Shown: positions 25,249 through 34,058, numbered from the stretch's first letter. The stretch is 64,000 nucleotides of DNA from Nocardia iowensis (GCF_019222765.1 NZ_CP078145.1:5332001-5396000); one strand, 5' to 3'. Translations and numbers: made by a program. Notes: generated from the sequence alone by a model not told the origin.

Positions 25249-25267
25249 AGGTACCTTTTGGTAACCT
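25249..25267. promoter_or_regulatory. Inverted repeat, likely HxlR operator
   Basis: AGGTACC-TTTTGGTAACCT: arms AGGT(A)CC and GG(T)AACCT, near-palindromic, in the 49-base gap between the DoxX and HxlR genes. Confidence 0.55.
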
Positions 25268-25274
25268 CCGGGTC

Positions 25275-25646
25275 GTGCGTCCTCCTGCCGGAATCATGTT
25301 CATGACCGACTGTCCCGCGCGCACAGCGATGGAGGTCATCGCGAACAAGTGGTCGGTAGTCACCCTGTACGCGCTGACAGACGGCCCCAAGCGGCACAGT
25401 GAACTCGTCGCCTTGTCCGGCGGTATCTCCCACAAGGTGCTGACTCAGACGCTGCGCCGCCTGCAGCGCAACGGCCTCGTCGATCGACGGCGCTACGCCG
25501 AGGCGCCCCCGCGGGTGGAATACAGCCTGACCCCGCTCGGCGAGACGCTCCAAGAGCCGATAGCGATGCTGACGCGGTGGGCACAGGTGCACGGAGAAGC
25601 GCTCGTCGACTTCCAGGAATCGGCAGCCGCGAACCAGACGCGCTAG
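25275..25646 (+). CDS. HxlR-family transcriptional regulator
   Basis: 123 residues, GTG start. Winged helix domain: MEVIANKWSVVTLYALTDG, RHSELVALSGGISHKVLTQ, LRRLQRNGLVDRRRY and the wing PPRVEYSLTPLGETL. A Cys at about residue 14 (MTDCPARTA) occupies the amino-terminal position used for redox or aldehyde sensing in this family. It probably represses the divergent doxX-like gene. Confidence 0.9.
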   Translation: MRPPAGIMFMTDCPARTAMEVIANKWSVVTLYALTDGPKRHSELVALSGGISHKVLTQTLRRLQRNGLVDRRRYAEAPPRVEYSLTPLGETLQEPIAMLTRWAQVHGEALVDFQESAAANQTR

Positions 25647-26152
25647 ATTCCGCACAGCTGCCGGTTGCCGGATCGAACGCCCTCAATTCGGCAAGAGCGG
25701 ATTATGAGAGGCGCCCGGAGCAAAGGGGCGAGTCAGAAGAGGGTGTTCTGGAGGTACTCCCCCAGCGTCCGCGACATCATGAACGGCTGAGCATGTTTGT
25801 GCTGCAGGGATTTCAAATTCCGATCACTCGTTCATCGAGCGGGTACACCCGTCGCGCCCGGCGGCAGCTCCCACGGAGAGGGTGCAGAGCTGTTCCGATG
25901 CTGGACGTGCAGAACGGGTGTGTACGAGCGCGATAGCGGCCAGCCCGGCGGCAGCCAGGACGGTCGCGGCCAAAGTGGTCGATGGTGAATATGCTCTGAC
26001 CAGGAGAAACGCCCTTAGCGTTCAATCCTGGCCGTTTCTCCCCCAACCCCAGAACGGTCGTGAAGATCGACGACGGTCAGTTGCTCGCTGCCGGCCTCGC
26101 CACCTCGCGAGGATGCTGGACCGGCCAGTCCACTATGGGTAGTATCGCCCCC
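25647..26152. other. Intergenic region with a small hairpin
   Basis: About 500 bases with no convincing gene. A hairpin with arms GGAGAAACG (26003-26011) and CGTTTCTCC (26033-26041) lies about 110 bases before the TetR gene. Confidence 0.4.
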
Positions 26153-26743
26153 ATGCCGCGTCCACGACAGTTCGATGAAGAGCGCGTGCTGTCAGCTGTG
26201 CAGTCGGCGTTTTGGGATAACGGGTACGCGGGCACATCGCTCGAAGATCTCCTGATAGCCAGTGGGCTCGGCAAGGGGAGCCTGTACGGAGCGTTCGGAG
26301 ACAAGAAGAGCCTGTTCTTGCGCGTGCTGCGGATGTATGACGAGGCCAATAATCAAATGCTACGCAGCTGGCTCGAACAAGCTGAGCGCGGTATCGATGT
26401 AATCCGGGGTTTCGTGACCGGGCCCGTGCGTGATCCCAGTGGCGAGCAAGCCCGTCGGGGTTGCCTGCTCGCCAACACTGCGATGGAACTGTCGGTGAGC
26501 GCCGCCGAGGTGGCCGCGGAGGCGCGGCGCAGCTACGCCTCGACCACCGCCGTGCTGACCGACGCGGTACGACGAGCGCAACGCGAGGGAGACCTCGCGC
26601 CCCATCTGGACCCCGACGTCACCGCCCGGGCGGTGCTGGCCGGTCAGCTCGGGCTGATCGTGCTCGGCCGAGTCGGCCAGGATCCGGCCGCGTTGTCGGC
26701 CACAGCCGAGGCTCTGCTCAACGGCCTGCTGCCCGCGTTCTGA
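26153..26743 (+). CDS. TetR-family regulator
   Basis: 196 residues from ATG at 26153 (MPRPRQFDEERVLSAVQSAF). The helix-turn-helix is SLEDLLIASGLGKGSLYGAF, and the carboxy domain carries GCLLANTAMEL, a hallmark of the TetR_C_16-like group. The following SDR gene on the same strand has a double palindrome upstream, so this regulator probably controls it. Confidence 0.9.
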   Translation: MPRPRQFDEERVLSAVQSAFWDNGYAGTSLEDLLIASGLGKGSLYGAFGDKKSLFLRVLRMYDEANNQMLRSWLEQAERGIDVIRGFVTGPVRDPSGEQARRGCLLANTAMELSVSAAEVAAEARRSYASTTAVLTDAVRRAQREGDLAPHLDPDVTARAVLAGQLGLIVLGRVGQDPAALSATAEALLNGLLPAF

Positions 26744-26780
26744 GCACTCCTGCCGCAGTGAAGTACGGCACAGCGCCTCT

Positions 26781-26840
26781 CGCGTTATTGACCTTTCGGT
26801 CCATATAAGCAAAATTATGGACTGTACGGTCAATAACGCG
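26781..26840. promoter_or_regulatory. Large inverted repeat, double TetR operator with promoter
   Basis: Arms 26781-26805 and 26816-26840 begin and end with CGCGTTATTGACC and GTCCATA and are exact complements except for five central bases. Each arm holds its own small palindrome (GACC-TTTC-GGTC and GAC-TGTACG-GTC). TTGACC can serve as a -35 box with AAAATT 17 bases on. Two regulator dimers would cover the promoter of the SDR at 26854. Confidence 0.75.
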
Positions 26841-26853
26841 GATAGGAGTTGTC

Positions 26854-27588
26854 ATGAAGGTGCTGGAGGGCAAGGTCGCGGTCGTGACCGGGGCGAACAC
26901 GGGTATCGGGCTGGCGATCGCGCGGTCCTACCGCGCCGAGGGAGCGCGGGTGTTCGCCGTCGGTCGTCGCCAGGCGCAGCTCGACGAGGTCGAAGCCGAA
27001 CTCGGCCCCAAGGTCACCGGGATCCGCTGCGACGTCGGCCGACTCGAAGACCTCGACAGGCTCTACGCCACCGTCGCCGAACAGGCGGGCCGGATCGATG
27101 TCCTGGTGGCCAACGCGGGGATCGGAATCGCCGCCCCGCTGGGCGAGATCACCGAGGAGCAATTCGACGCCATGTTCACCACCAACGTCAAGGGCTCGCT
27201 GTTCACCGTGCAGAAAGCGATGCCGCTGCTCTCGCCGGGCGCGTCGATCATCCTCACCGGATCGACGGCGATCTCGCGCCCCCAGTCCTACCTGCCCGTG
27301 TACGGGGCGACCAAGGCCGCGATCCGCAACCTGGCTCGCGGGTTCGCCCACGACGCCGGCAAGCGCCAGTACCGGATCAACGTGCTCTCCCCCGGCGGCA
27401 CCCGCACACAGGGCTTGCAAGAGCTGGTCTCAGCCGACGAACTCACCGCGGCCGGGGCGGCGGTTCCGCTCGGCCGACTGGCCGAACCAGAGGAAATCGC
27501 CGCGGCAGCCGTGTTCCTCGCCTCCGACGCGTCCAGCTACGTCAACGGCTCCGAACTCGTCGTGGACGGCGGCTTCGCCCAGGTCTGA
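26854..27588 (+). CDS. Short-chain dehydrogenase/reductase
   Basis: 244 residues, ATG with AGGAG upstream. TGANTGIG at about 12, VLVANAGI near 85, Ser in LTGSTAIS near 138 and YGATK near 150, then DGGF at the end. A complete classical SDR using NAD(P)H; VGRRQAQL after strand 2 suits NADP. The substrate is unknown. It follows the TetR gene and carries the double operator, so inducible expression is expected. Confidence 0.9.
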   Translation: MKVLEGKVAVVTGANTGIGLAIARSYRAEGARVFAVGRRQAQLDEVEAELGPKVTGIRCDVGRLEDLDRLYATVAEQAGRIDVLVANAGIGIAAPLGEITEEQFDAMFTTNVKGSLFTVQKAMPLLSPGASIILTGSTAISRPQSYLPVYGATKAAIRNLARGFAHDAGKRQYRINVLSPGGTRTQGLQELVSADELTAAGAAVPLGRLAEPEEIAAAAVFLASDASSYVNGSELVVDGGFAQV

Positions 27589-27920
27589 AGCGCAAGCACA
27601 CCGCGCCGGACCAAACGCGGACGAACCATCCTTCGTCCGCGGTTGGTCCCCGTCACTGGCCCCCGTCGACCGGACACACACGGCTCAAAGATCACGTTAG
27701 GGCGCGGTCAGATCGGCCGCCGCGACGCTTGTCCTCGATTTGCACGCTTAGGACAGACCGAGAACTGCAACGAGCCTATCCGCCAACCTGGAGTCGGCAC
27801 TCGTCTCGTGGCCACCACATCGGCAGATACTGACCGACCAGTGACGTTAACGGAGGACCGATCGGCTATGGCCACGGCGCGCTAGGGCGGGGCGCGCCGC
27901 TTATGCTGAGGCCGAACCAA
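27589..27920. other. Intergenic region, no gene seen
   Basis: About 330 bases between the SDR and the decayed immunity gene. ATCGGCAGATACTGACC near 27818 resembles the end of the dispersed repeat but is too diverged to call. Confidence 0.4.
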
Positions 27921-28446
27921 TCACCTGACAACGCGGACCGACACGAGCACAGCCGTAAAGTGCTGTGTCCGTTGATCTCCGGACAGCTCGCGCGGCCGGT
28001 TCGAACAGCGCCAGGCTGGACTCAGCCCCTGGCGGAACCACTCCGGCACCTCTTGATCCGATCGCGGAAACCACTTGTTCTCGGTGCCGAAGTGCGCAGC
28101 CGTCGGCGGTACCGAGAAGGCTGGGGCGGATCTCGGTTGTATCGAATGGTGAAGCGGTCGGGCGGATCCAGAATGTATTCGAACTCGATCCATGAGCCGA
28201 GTCCCTGAACATACATCCCTTCCGCAGTTGCTGGAACTTCCGCCAGACATCGGGCGGAAACGACCAGGCTTGTATCGTGCCGTCGGGCATTCGCACTCCG
28301 GTATCGGATTCCGCATGCGGCCCGATCATCCTGGCGCGCATTACAAGCCGAGTCCAACCGATCGGCAGGGTGGGGAGCACCTCGCTCGTGATCTCGGTGA
28401 GCTTGTCGCGCTGTTCGATCGGGTCGAGCGTCGGCCAGTTCGGCAT
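27921..28446 (-). pseudogene. Decayed immunity-protein gene (YezG/DUF600-like)
   Basis: It starts at ATG 28446 with GAAGGA upstream: MPNWPTLDPIEQRDKLTEIT, then GWTRLVMRARMIGPHAES and PPDVWRKFQQLRKG. Near 28213 homology jumps frame to YVQGLGSWIEFEYILDPPDR and FTIRYNRDPPQPS. Near 28120 it jumps again to HFGTENKWFPRSDQEVPEWF. The order (aromatic beta strands, then a PRxxxxVPxWF tail) is that of the YezG-type immunity proteins that neutralise polymorphic toxins. At least two frameshifts make it non-functional. No toxin gene is nearby. Confidence 0.65.
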
Positions 28447-28496
28447 CTGATCAATCCTTCTGTGGGAGTGGGTCGTTGAGCCGAAAGGGCTCGCGC

Positions 28497-28563
28497 ATCG
28501 GCAGATGCGGACGTTCGTTCTGCGCCGCAGCCGATCTGGGCGCACAGAACGCCCGTACCGCGG
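28497..28563 (-). repeat. Dispersed palindromic repeat, full copy
   Basis: On the minus strand: TGCCGCGGTACGGGCGTTC, then CAGATCGGCTGCGGCGCAGA, then ACGTCCGCATCTGCCG. It is one of the best preserved copies. Confidence 0.7.
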
Positions 28564-28637
28564 CAGGAGCGCGTGACGGGTCATGAACATTCTGCGGTGA
28601 CGATTCGCCGAATGATCGCGTTGCGGGCAGCGATCGA

Positions 28638-29399
28638 CTACCACGGAACCGGGCCGTCTTCGCTGACGAATCCACCGGTTGTTCCGTCTGCCCCGAGTGT
28701 GGCCATGCGCACCAGAATCGCTGCTCCTTGCTCCACGGTGAGAAAGCCGGTGTGGTTATTGCTGTCGGTGTCCACGTAACCGGGAGCCACAGCGTTGACC
28801 AGGATGCCGTCCTTACGTAGTTCGTTGGCGTAGTTGACAGTCAACGAAAGCAGCGCCGACTTCGACGGCGAGTACGCCGCCGAGGGCAACAACGCCGCGA
28901 ACGGACCATTGGGGTCGCTGAACAGGGTGAGCGAAGCGGCATGGCTCGCAACGTTGACGATGCGCGGTGTGGGTGACCGCCGCAGCAGCGGCAGCATGGC
29001 ATTGGTCACCGCGATCACGCCGAAGACGTTGGTTTCGAAGACCTTTCGGACCATGTCCAGCTCGACGGTGCTGGGGATTTGGTCGACGGCGTCGCCGGGG
29101 TCGACCTGACCGGAACCGCTGATTCCCGCGTTGTTGATCAGTACGTCCAGGTGCCCGAGATGTTCCTCGATCCAGTGTGCCGCCGCTCGGATTGTCGCCG
29201 CATCGGTGACGTCCAAGGTGAGCGCATGCGCTGTGCCCCCGGCCGCGCGTATCGCCGCCGCGGCCTGCTCGCCGCGCTGGGGATCCCTGGCGCCGACCAG
29301 CACTGTCATTCCTAAGGTGGCGAGCTGTTGGGCTGCCGCCCGGCCGATCCCTTTGTTCGCTCCGGTAACCAGAGCGATTGCGTGCTCTCGAGTAGTCAT
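28638..29399 (-). CDS. Short-chain dehydrogenase/reductase
   Basis: 253 residues from ATG at 29399 (MTTREHAIALVTGANKGIGR), with GAGGA upstream. VLINNAGISG near 95, Ser in NVASHAASL near 152 and the active-site YSPSK near 175. The spacing and TGANKGIG start resemble the carbonyl-reductase-like subgroup that acts as monomers on ketones with NADPH. The substrate is unknown. It stands alone; no regulator is adjacent. Confidence 0.88.
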   Translation of the reverse strand: MTTREHAIALVTGANKGIGRAAAQQLATLGMTVLVGARDPQRGEQAAAAIRAAGGTAHALTLDVTDAATIRAAAHWIEEHLGHLDVLINNAGISGSGQVDPGDAVDQIPSTVELDMVRKVFETNVFGVIAVTNAMLPLLRRSPTPRIVNVASHAASLTLFSDPNGPFAALLPSAAYSPSKSALLSLTVNYANELRKDGILVNAVAPGYVDTDSNNHTGFLTVEQGAAILVRMATLGADGTTGGFVSEDGPVPW

Positions 29400-29529
29400 G
29401 GTGTCGTCCTCACTCGTGGGGTGTGTTGAACGAACATGAGACGCCGACGGACGAAAGTCTGTGACAGAGCCGTTGCGTGGCATAGCTAACAGCTCATCTG
29501 GCCGCGCCACAACGCACCCAATCCGCGGG

Positions 29530-29679
29530 CTCGAGTCCGACCTCAACGCCGTCATCGCCGGTCTGACCATGCATTGGAACTCCGGTCCGGTCGAGGGCCG
29601 GGTCAATCACATCAAAATGCTCACAGGCAGATGTTCGGCAGGGCCGGGCTTCCACCGCTACGCAAACGCGTGCTTCTGA
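29530..29679 (+). mobile_element. ISL3 transposase remnant (carboxy end)
   Basis: The frame reads LESDLNAVIAGLTMHWNSGP and EGRVNHIKML, matching the catalytic-Glu region of the intact ISL3 transposase at 43679 (TAGLTLSWSSGPVEGHVNRI), then loses frame into RQMFGRAGLPPLRKRVLL. Only the last 45 codons of the element survive. Confidence 0.75.
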
Positions 29680-29828
29680 CAGCCGAGTTCGCGGGCGCGG
29701 CCTCGCAGTTCGGCGACGCTGACTTCGGGGATGCCGCGGTCGGTGAGACTGGCCGGCGCGTAGGCGGCGATGGCCGAGAGGCTGGTCGCGGCTTCGATGT
29801 CGATGAACCAGCCCGGGCACACCCTCAT
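29658..29828 (-). other. Gene fragment beside the ISL3 remnant
   Basis: A 56-codon frame reads WFIDIEAATSLSAIAAYAPA and SLTDRGIPEVSVAELRGRAR. It looks like real protein, but its end runs into the ISL3 remnant on the opposite strand, so it is probably a truncated gene. No family is recognised. Confidence 0.35.
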
Positions 29829-29881
29829 CAGTCAAGCCGGTATGAAATCACCAGCACAGCAACAGGATTCGCCCTGTCTGT

Positions 29882-30208
29882 TTAGCGTGGCTTTCCTCCC
29901 GGATGCTCCTCGACCCCGAGAACTGAGGTCGGCCTGAAGTACATCCTGAAACCCGTTGCTGTCAAACCCCATCCGATGGCCGCTCCGAGCAAGCCACTGC
30001 CCAGGATCAGCCCGGCCGTGATGAGCGCGGTATTCAGCAGTCCTCGAATCTCTGACAGTGTGCCCAGCGGCATCGGTTCGTAGCTGGCGGTATAGACGTG
30101 GTCGGTGTAGAGCTCGATCGGCCTGCCGACCACCACCGCGAATGTCACAGCCCCTATCGCGCCCAGCAGCGTGCCGAACATGGTGAAGGTCAGAATCAGC
30201 GTGCGCAT
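29882..30208 (-). CDS. Small membrane protein, two TM segments
   Basis: 108 residues from ATG at 30208. Hydrophobic segments at about 3-27 (LILTFTMFGTLLGAIGAVTF) and 65-90 (ALITAGLILGSGLLGAAIGW) enclose a polar loop. No family is recognised. The ATG overlaps the stop of the upstream gene (30208-30210), so the two are translated together. Confidence 0.65.
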   Translation of the reverse strand: MRTLILTFTMFGTLLGAIGAVTFAVVVGRPIELYTDHVYTASYEPMPLGTLSEIRGLLNTALITAGLILGSGLLGAAIGWGLTATGFRMYFRPTSVLGVEEHPGGKPR

Positions 30209-30645
30209 CAGTCCATACCGCTCGGATCGAGGCTGCCGATAGCGGCGGTGATCTCGGAGCCGTCGATCCAGACGGCTCCGCCCTCGACTACCGCTGGTTT
30301 TGCCGGGCGGTGGCCGTGCAACGGCCATTGGATGAACTCGTAGCCAGCCATGTGATCCTGGAAGGCTTCCGCCACTCGCACGACGATCTCTGCGGCTTCG
30401 AGCCCGTCGCTGACTCCGAATCCGAACAGCGGGTCGTTGCCAACAACGAAGGTGAGTACCCACCCTCGGCTAGCTCCGTTCCCGGCTGTTCGCAGGCTCC
30501 AGTGGGCGTCCTCGAACCTGTCGAATTCTTCGAAACCGTTCGTGTCGCGGGTCACCGCCGCGCAGGCGGACTCGAACGCCGAGAACTCATCGGCGGGCAC
30601 GACCTGCTCCGCCACGAGGGGCCACTGGCGTGGAGTCACCGCCAC
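30208..30645 (-). CDS. Hypothetical protein, 145 residues
   Basis: A soluble acidic protein from GTG at 30645. It contains alternating strands and aromatic residues (HWSLRTAGNGASRGWVLTFV; GYEFIQWPLHGHRPAKPAVV), suggesting a compact alpha/beta domain. There is no signal peptide and no known family. Translation is coupled to the following membrane protein, so the pair may act together at the membrane. Confidence 0.6.
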   Translation of the reverse strand: MAVTPRQWPLVAEQVVPADEFSAFESACAAVTRDTNGFEEFDRFEDAHWSLRTAGNGASRGWVLTFVVGNDPLFGFGVSDGLEAAEIVVRVAEAFQDHMAGYEFIQWPLHGHRPAKPAVVEGGAVWIDGSEITAAIGSLDPSGMD

Positions 30646-30858
30646 ATCCTTGCCGACGCGGGCTGGCCTGGAAAGGCGCTTGTCACGGATTCTTCTCCTT
30701 CACCACGTACCGGAACCATTGTCGCAGAACAACAGTCGAGCGATGGTTGCTGAATCCCTGGTGAACGGCCGCTCAGAACAGGGTGTCGCGCACCCGCAGC
30801 GGCGGCCGACAATGCAGAACCGGGTCGCCCGAGAGGACTTCGCGGAATCGGTTGCCTG

Positions 30859-31776
30859 TCAGCGGACGCCGGTCAGCTTGTCCGGGTTGGTCACCGAGTA
30901 GATGCCCTGAACCATGTTGTCGGGTGTCACGTCGAGCACCAGAACGGCGAGCGGTGCATCGCCGTCGAAGACGACGGCACCCGGATCGCCGCTGACCGTG
31001 CGCCACCGCACCTGGTAACCGCGCAGCCCGCCGCCGCGGGCGAGCTCCAGGAAGACCTTGGCGACCCGCTCCCAGCCGTGCACCGGTCGCAGGCTGTGCG
31101 CGGGTCCCTTCGCGCCGCCGTCGGTCCACAGCGTGACGTCCGGCGCCAGTACCGCGAGCAGACCTTCCAGATCGCCGCCCATGGTGGCGGCGACAAAGCG
31201 CTCGGTGACCTCGCGGCGCAGCCGCGGATCGGCCTGGGTACGGGGGCGGCGGGCCGCCACATGCTGACGCGCCCGGTACGCCAGCTGGCGTACCGCCGCC
31301 GGGCTGCGATCCAGCATCTCGCCGATCTCGCCGTGGCTGTACCCGAAGGTCTCGGAGAGCACGAATACCGCCCGCTCCACCGGTGCGAGCGATTCCAGAA
31401 CCACCAGCAGGGCTGTCGAGAGTGACTCCACCCGAAGCACTTCGGCTTCGGCATCGGACTCCGGTGCGGTGGCGACCAGTGGTTCGGGCAACCACGGGCC
31501 CACGTAGGTTTCCCGGCGCCTGGTCACCGCCGCCCGGCGGGCGAGCGCCTGGTTCACCGCCATCCGCACCAGGTATGCACGCGGATTCTCCACCTGCGCC
31601 ACGGTTTTCGGCTCGGTGCGCGGCGCCCAGGACAGCCACACATCCTGCAGCACGTCCTCGGTGTCGGCGACGCTGCCGAGCATGTTGTAGACAACGGAGA
31701 ACAACAGTTCCCGGTGCTCGACGAAGATCCGTGTCGCCGTGTCGGCGTCCGCCATCGCTCGTCCTGGCTCGCTCAT
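30859..31776 (-). CDS. ECF41-type RNA polymerase sigma factor
   Basis: 305 residues. Sigma-2 region: FVEHRELLFSVVYNMLGSVA and DVLQDVWLSW. Sigma-4 region: LSETFGYSHGEIGEMLDRSP and AAVRQLAYRAR. A SnoaL-like carboxy extension follows. Three ECF41 marks are visible: WLPEP in the linker, a DGGxK variant (DGGAK, about 233) and the terminal NPDKL. In this group the extension, not an anti-sigma factor, controls activity. It is divergent from the amidohydrolase gene; the usual carboxymuconolactone-decarboxylase or oxidoreductase neighbour is not present. Confidence 0.88.
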   Translation of the reverse strand: MSEPGRAMADADTATRIFVEHRELLFSVVYNMLGSVADTEDVLQDVWLSWAPRTEPKTVAQVENPRAYLVRMAVNQALARRAAVTRRRETYVGPWLPEPLVATAPESDAEAEVLRVESLSTALLVVLESLAPVERAVFVLSETFGYSHGEIGEMLDRSPAAVRQLAYRARQHVAARRPRTQADPRLRREVTERFVAATMGGDLEGLLAVLAPDVTLWTDGGAKGPAHSLRPVHGWERVAKVFLELARGGGLRGYQVRWRTVSGDPGAVVFDGDAPLAVLVLDVTPDNMVQGIYSVTNPDKLTGVR

Positions 31777-31978
31777 CGCGCACCCCTTTCTGTTCGCCGG
31801 TGTACACCACCCGAGAGTGCGCGCCGGTTCCGAACGTAACGCCGAAGCGGCGCATCGTGATCCATCTCACTCGCGCTGGGTAGAGCGTGACATCGCCCGA
31901 GCCGATCCCCTCCTTGTTCATACCTATCCCTCCGACACACCAGGAGTCAGCCATGCGCCTCGTAGTTCGTAGCGCCCG

Positions 31979-33208
31979 ATGAACCGGCGTGGGTTCCTGC
32001 GTGCGAGCGCCGTTTTCGGCACCGCCGCCGTCGGCACCGCGGGTTGGCTCGCGCGGGACCGGCTCTTCCCTATCGAACAACCCGCGGGAGATTCCATGCG
32101 CACCGTAATTCGCGACGTCCGGCTGTTCGACGGTGAGAAGACCACACCCCGCACGACCGTGCTGATCATCGACGATCGCATCGCCGAGTACGACGGCGGC
32201 CCCGGCGATATCGAGATCGACGGGACCGGGCGGACACTGCTGCCCGGCCTGATCGACGCGCACACGCACACCTTCGGGGAGGGCGATCTCGCCGCCGCCC
32301 TCGCCTTCGGCGTCACCACCGAGCTGGACATGTTCTGCCTGCCCGAAAGCCTGGCCATCCAGCGCGAACTCGCCGCCCGGCGCGACGACATCGCCGATTT
32401 TCGCAGCGCGGGCACCCTCGCCACGGCCCCGGGCGGGCACCCCAGCCAACTGCTGGCCGCGCCGGGCGTCGACACGCAGGGCGCCGCGCCGTTCGACATG
32501 ATCGAAAGCCCGTACCAGGCAGTCGATTTCGTGCGCGCCCGGCTCGCCGAGGGCGCCGACTATCTCAAGATCGTCATCGATGACGGCGCCGTGCACGGAG
32601 CAACACTGCCGGTGCTGTCCGAGCAGACGGTGCGCGCGCTGGTCGTCGCGGCCCATGCGGCCGACCTCAGGGTGATCGCGCACGCCATCACCGCCGCCGA
32701 GGTACGCACCGCTCTCGACTGCGGCGTCGACGGACTCGCCCACGTCTGGACCGACGCCTCCGACACCGATCTCGTCGCCGACGTTGCCGCCAGCGGCATC
32801 TTCGTCATCAGCACGCTCGTGTACTTCGAGGCGATCACCGAGCAGGCCGCCGATCGTTCGGTGCCCGGCACGGCGGCAGGCGCAGCCTCGGTCGCGCGAC
32901 TCCTCTACGAGGCCGACGTGCCGCTGCTGGCCGGGACCGACGCCACCCCCTATGTCCCGGCCCACGGTGCCGGACTGCACCGGGAGCTCGAGCTGCTCAT
33001 CGCGGCGGGACTCACCAACCAGGAGGCGCTCGCGGCGGCTACGAGTTTGCCCGCGCGGTACTTCGGGCTCGCGGATCGAGGTCGCGTCGCCCCGGGGCTG
33101 CGCGCCGACCTGCTCCTGGTGGAGGGAGATCCCACTGCTGATATCTCCGCGACCGCGGCGGTCACCGAAGTCTGGCGGCGCGGTGTCAGACTCGCCAGGC
33201 GGCCGTGA
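31979..33208 (+). CDS. Tat-exported amidohydrolase
   Basis: 409 residues. The start MNRRGFLRASAVFGTAAVGT is a twin-arginine signal. A metal-dependent amidohydrolase domain follows: GLIDAHTHTF (HxH metal ligands, about 88), Lys in DYLKIVIDDG (about 199), His in VIAHAITAAE (about 238) and GLAHVWTD (about 259), Asp in GTDATPYVPAHG (about 321). The Lys position fits a carbamylated-lysine or mononuclear site as in prolidase or imidazolonepropionase relatives. The substrate is unknown. It is separated from the divergent ECF41 sigma gene by about 200 bases and may be its target. Confidence 0.88.
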   Translation: MNRRGFLRASAVFGTAAVGTAGWLARDRLFPIEQPAGDSMRTVIRDVRLFDGEKTTPRTTVLIIDDRIAEYDGGPGDIEIDGTGRTLLPGLIDAHTHTFGEGDLAAALAFGVTTELDMFCLPESLAIQRELAARRDDIADFRSAGTLATAPGGHPSQLLAAPGVDTQGAAPFDMIESPYQAVDFVRARLAEGADYLKIVIDDGAVHGATLPVLSEQTVRALVVAAHAADLRVIAHAITAAEVRTALDCGVDGLAHVWTDASDTDLVADVAASGIFVISTLVYFEAITEQAADRSVPGTAAGAASVARLLYEADVPLLAGTDATPYVPAHGAGLHRELELLIAAGLTNQEALAAATSLPARYFGLADRGRVAPGLRADLLLVEGDPTADISATAAVTEVWRRGVRLARRP

Positions 33209-33213
33209 CCAGC

Positions 33214-33300
33214 TCAGCCGGTGTGCTTGGCGATGCGGGTGTCGTGGAATTCGAGGAAGGCCGACAGGGTTTTGTCGGGGGCCTCGAGTTGGGGTAGGGA
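33214..33300 (-). other. Carboxy-terminal gene fragment at a deletion scar
   Basis: Minus-strand codons read LPQLEAPDKTLSAFLEFHDT and RIAKHTG before a TGA at 33214-33216. They are clearly coding but have no start and abut the truncated ChbG-like gene on the other strand. Probably the tail of a lost convergent gene. Confidence 0.4.
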
Positions 33301-34058
33301 TCGAACAGGGGATCGCAAGCTCGTGCAGCCTGATGCCGGTGAGTCCCGCAGCACCACAGGCCATGGGCCTGTTGCAGGACAGACCTGAAGTTCGGTTCGG
33401 GATCCACCTCACGCTGGTCCGCGACTGCGCCCAAGACCGGTGGGAACCGCTGAGCCCGAAGACGGCGGTGACCTCTCTGCTCGACGACACCGGCCTCCTG
33501 CGCGCCTTCACCCCCACAGGGCGCGCCGAGTTGCTGGCGCGCGCCCGCCTGCCAGAGGTCGAGAGAGAGTTCCGGGCCCAGATCAACGCCGTGGTGGACG
33601 CCGGGCTCGTGCCGACACATCTGGACTTCCACTGCTTGGCCGACGGCGGTCGCGCGGACATCCTCGACCTGACCATGACGCTGGCCGCCGAGTACGGTGT
33701 TGCCACCAGGATCTGGCTCGAACCAGGACGGCAGAAGGCCCGGCAACGGGGCCTGCCGGTGGTCGACCACGATTTCCTGGACAGCTTCGCCCTCGACATC
33801 GCGGACAAGGCGGCTCGGTACACCCAGCTGCTACACGATCTGCCCGCCGGGCTCACTGAGTGGGCGGTACATCCCAGCACAGGTGGTGGGCAGTCCAAGA
33901 CGATCGACAGCGGATGGCGCGTGCGCCGCACCGACTACGAGTTCCTGATTTCCAGGCAAGCCCGGGAACTTCTCGATCAGGAAGGCATCGTCGTGATCGA
34001 CTACACCACGCTCCGCAATGCGTGGGTCCAGGCAGGCCCAACACCAACCGAGCAGTAG
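33297..34058 (+). pseudogene. ChbG/YdjC-family deacetylase, amino end missing
   Basis: Homology begins abruptly at IEQGIASSCSLMPVSPAAPQ. It continues through VRFGIHLTLVRDC (His near the metal site), VPTHLDFHCLADGG (metal-binding His), IWLEPGRQKA and GLTEWAVHPSTGGG (His) to the stop at 34058. YdjC enzymes remove acetyl groups from chito- or other oligosaccharides and start with an NADDFG metal-binding motif, which is absent here together with about 30 residues. An ATG at 33332 could begin translation, but the product would lack the two Asp ligands. A truncated gene is the simplest reading. Confidence 0.65.

Noticed and set aside
30773..33931. A very long minus-strand open frame (over 1000 codons) across the sigma factor, amidohydrolase and ChbG-like genes
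   Set aside because: It lies antisense to genes with clear domain motifs. Its translation is rich in Arg, Gly and Ser with no recognisable domain, as expected for the shadow frame of GC-rich genes.
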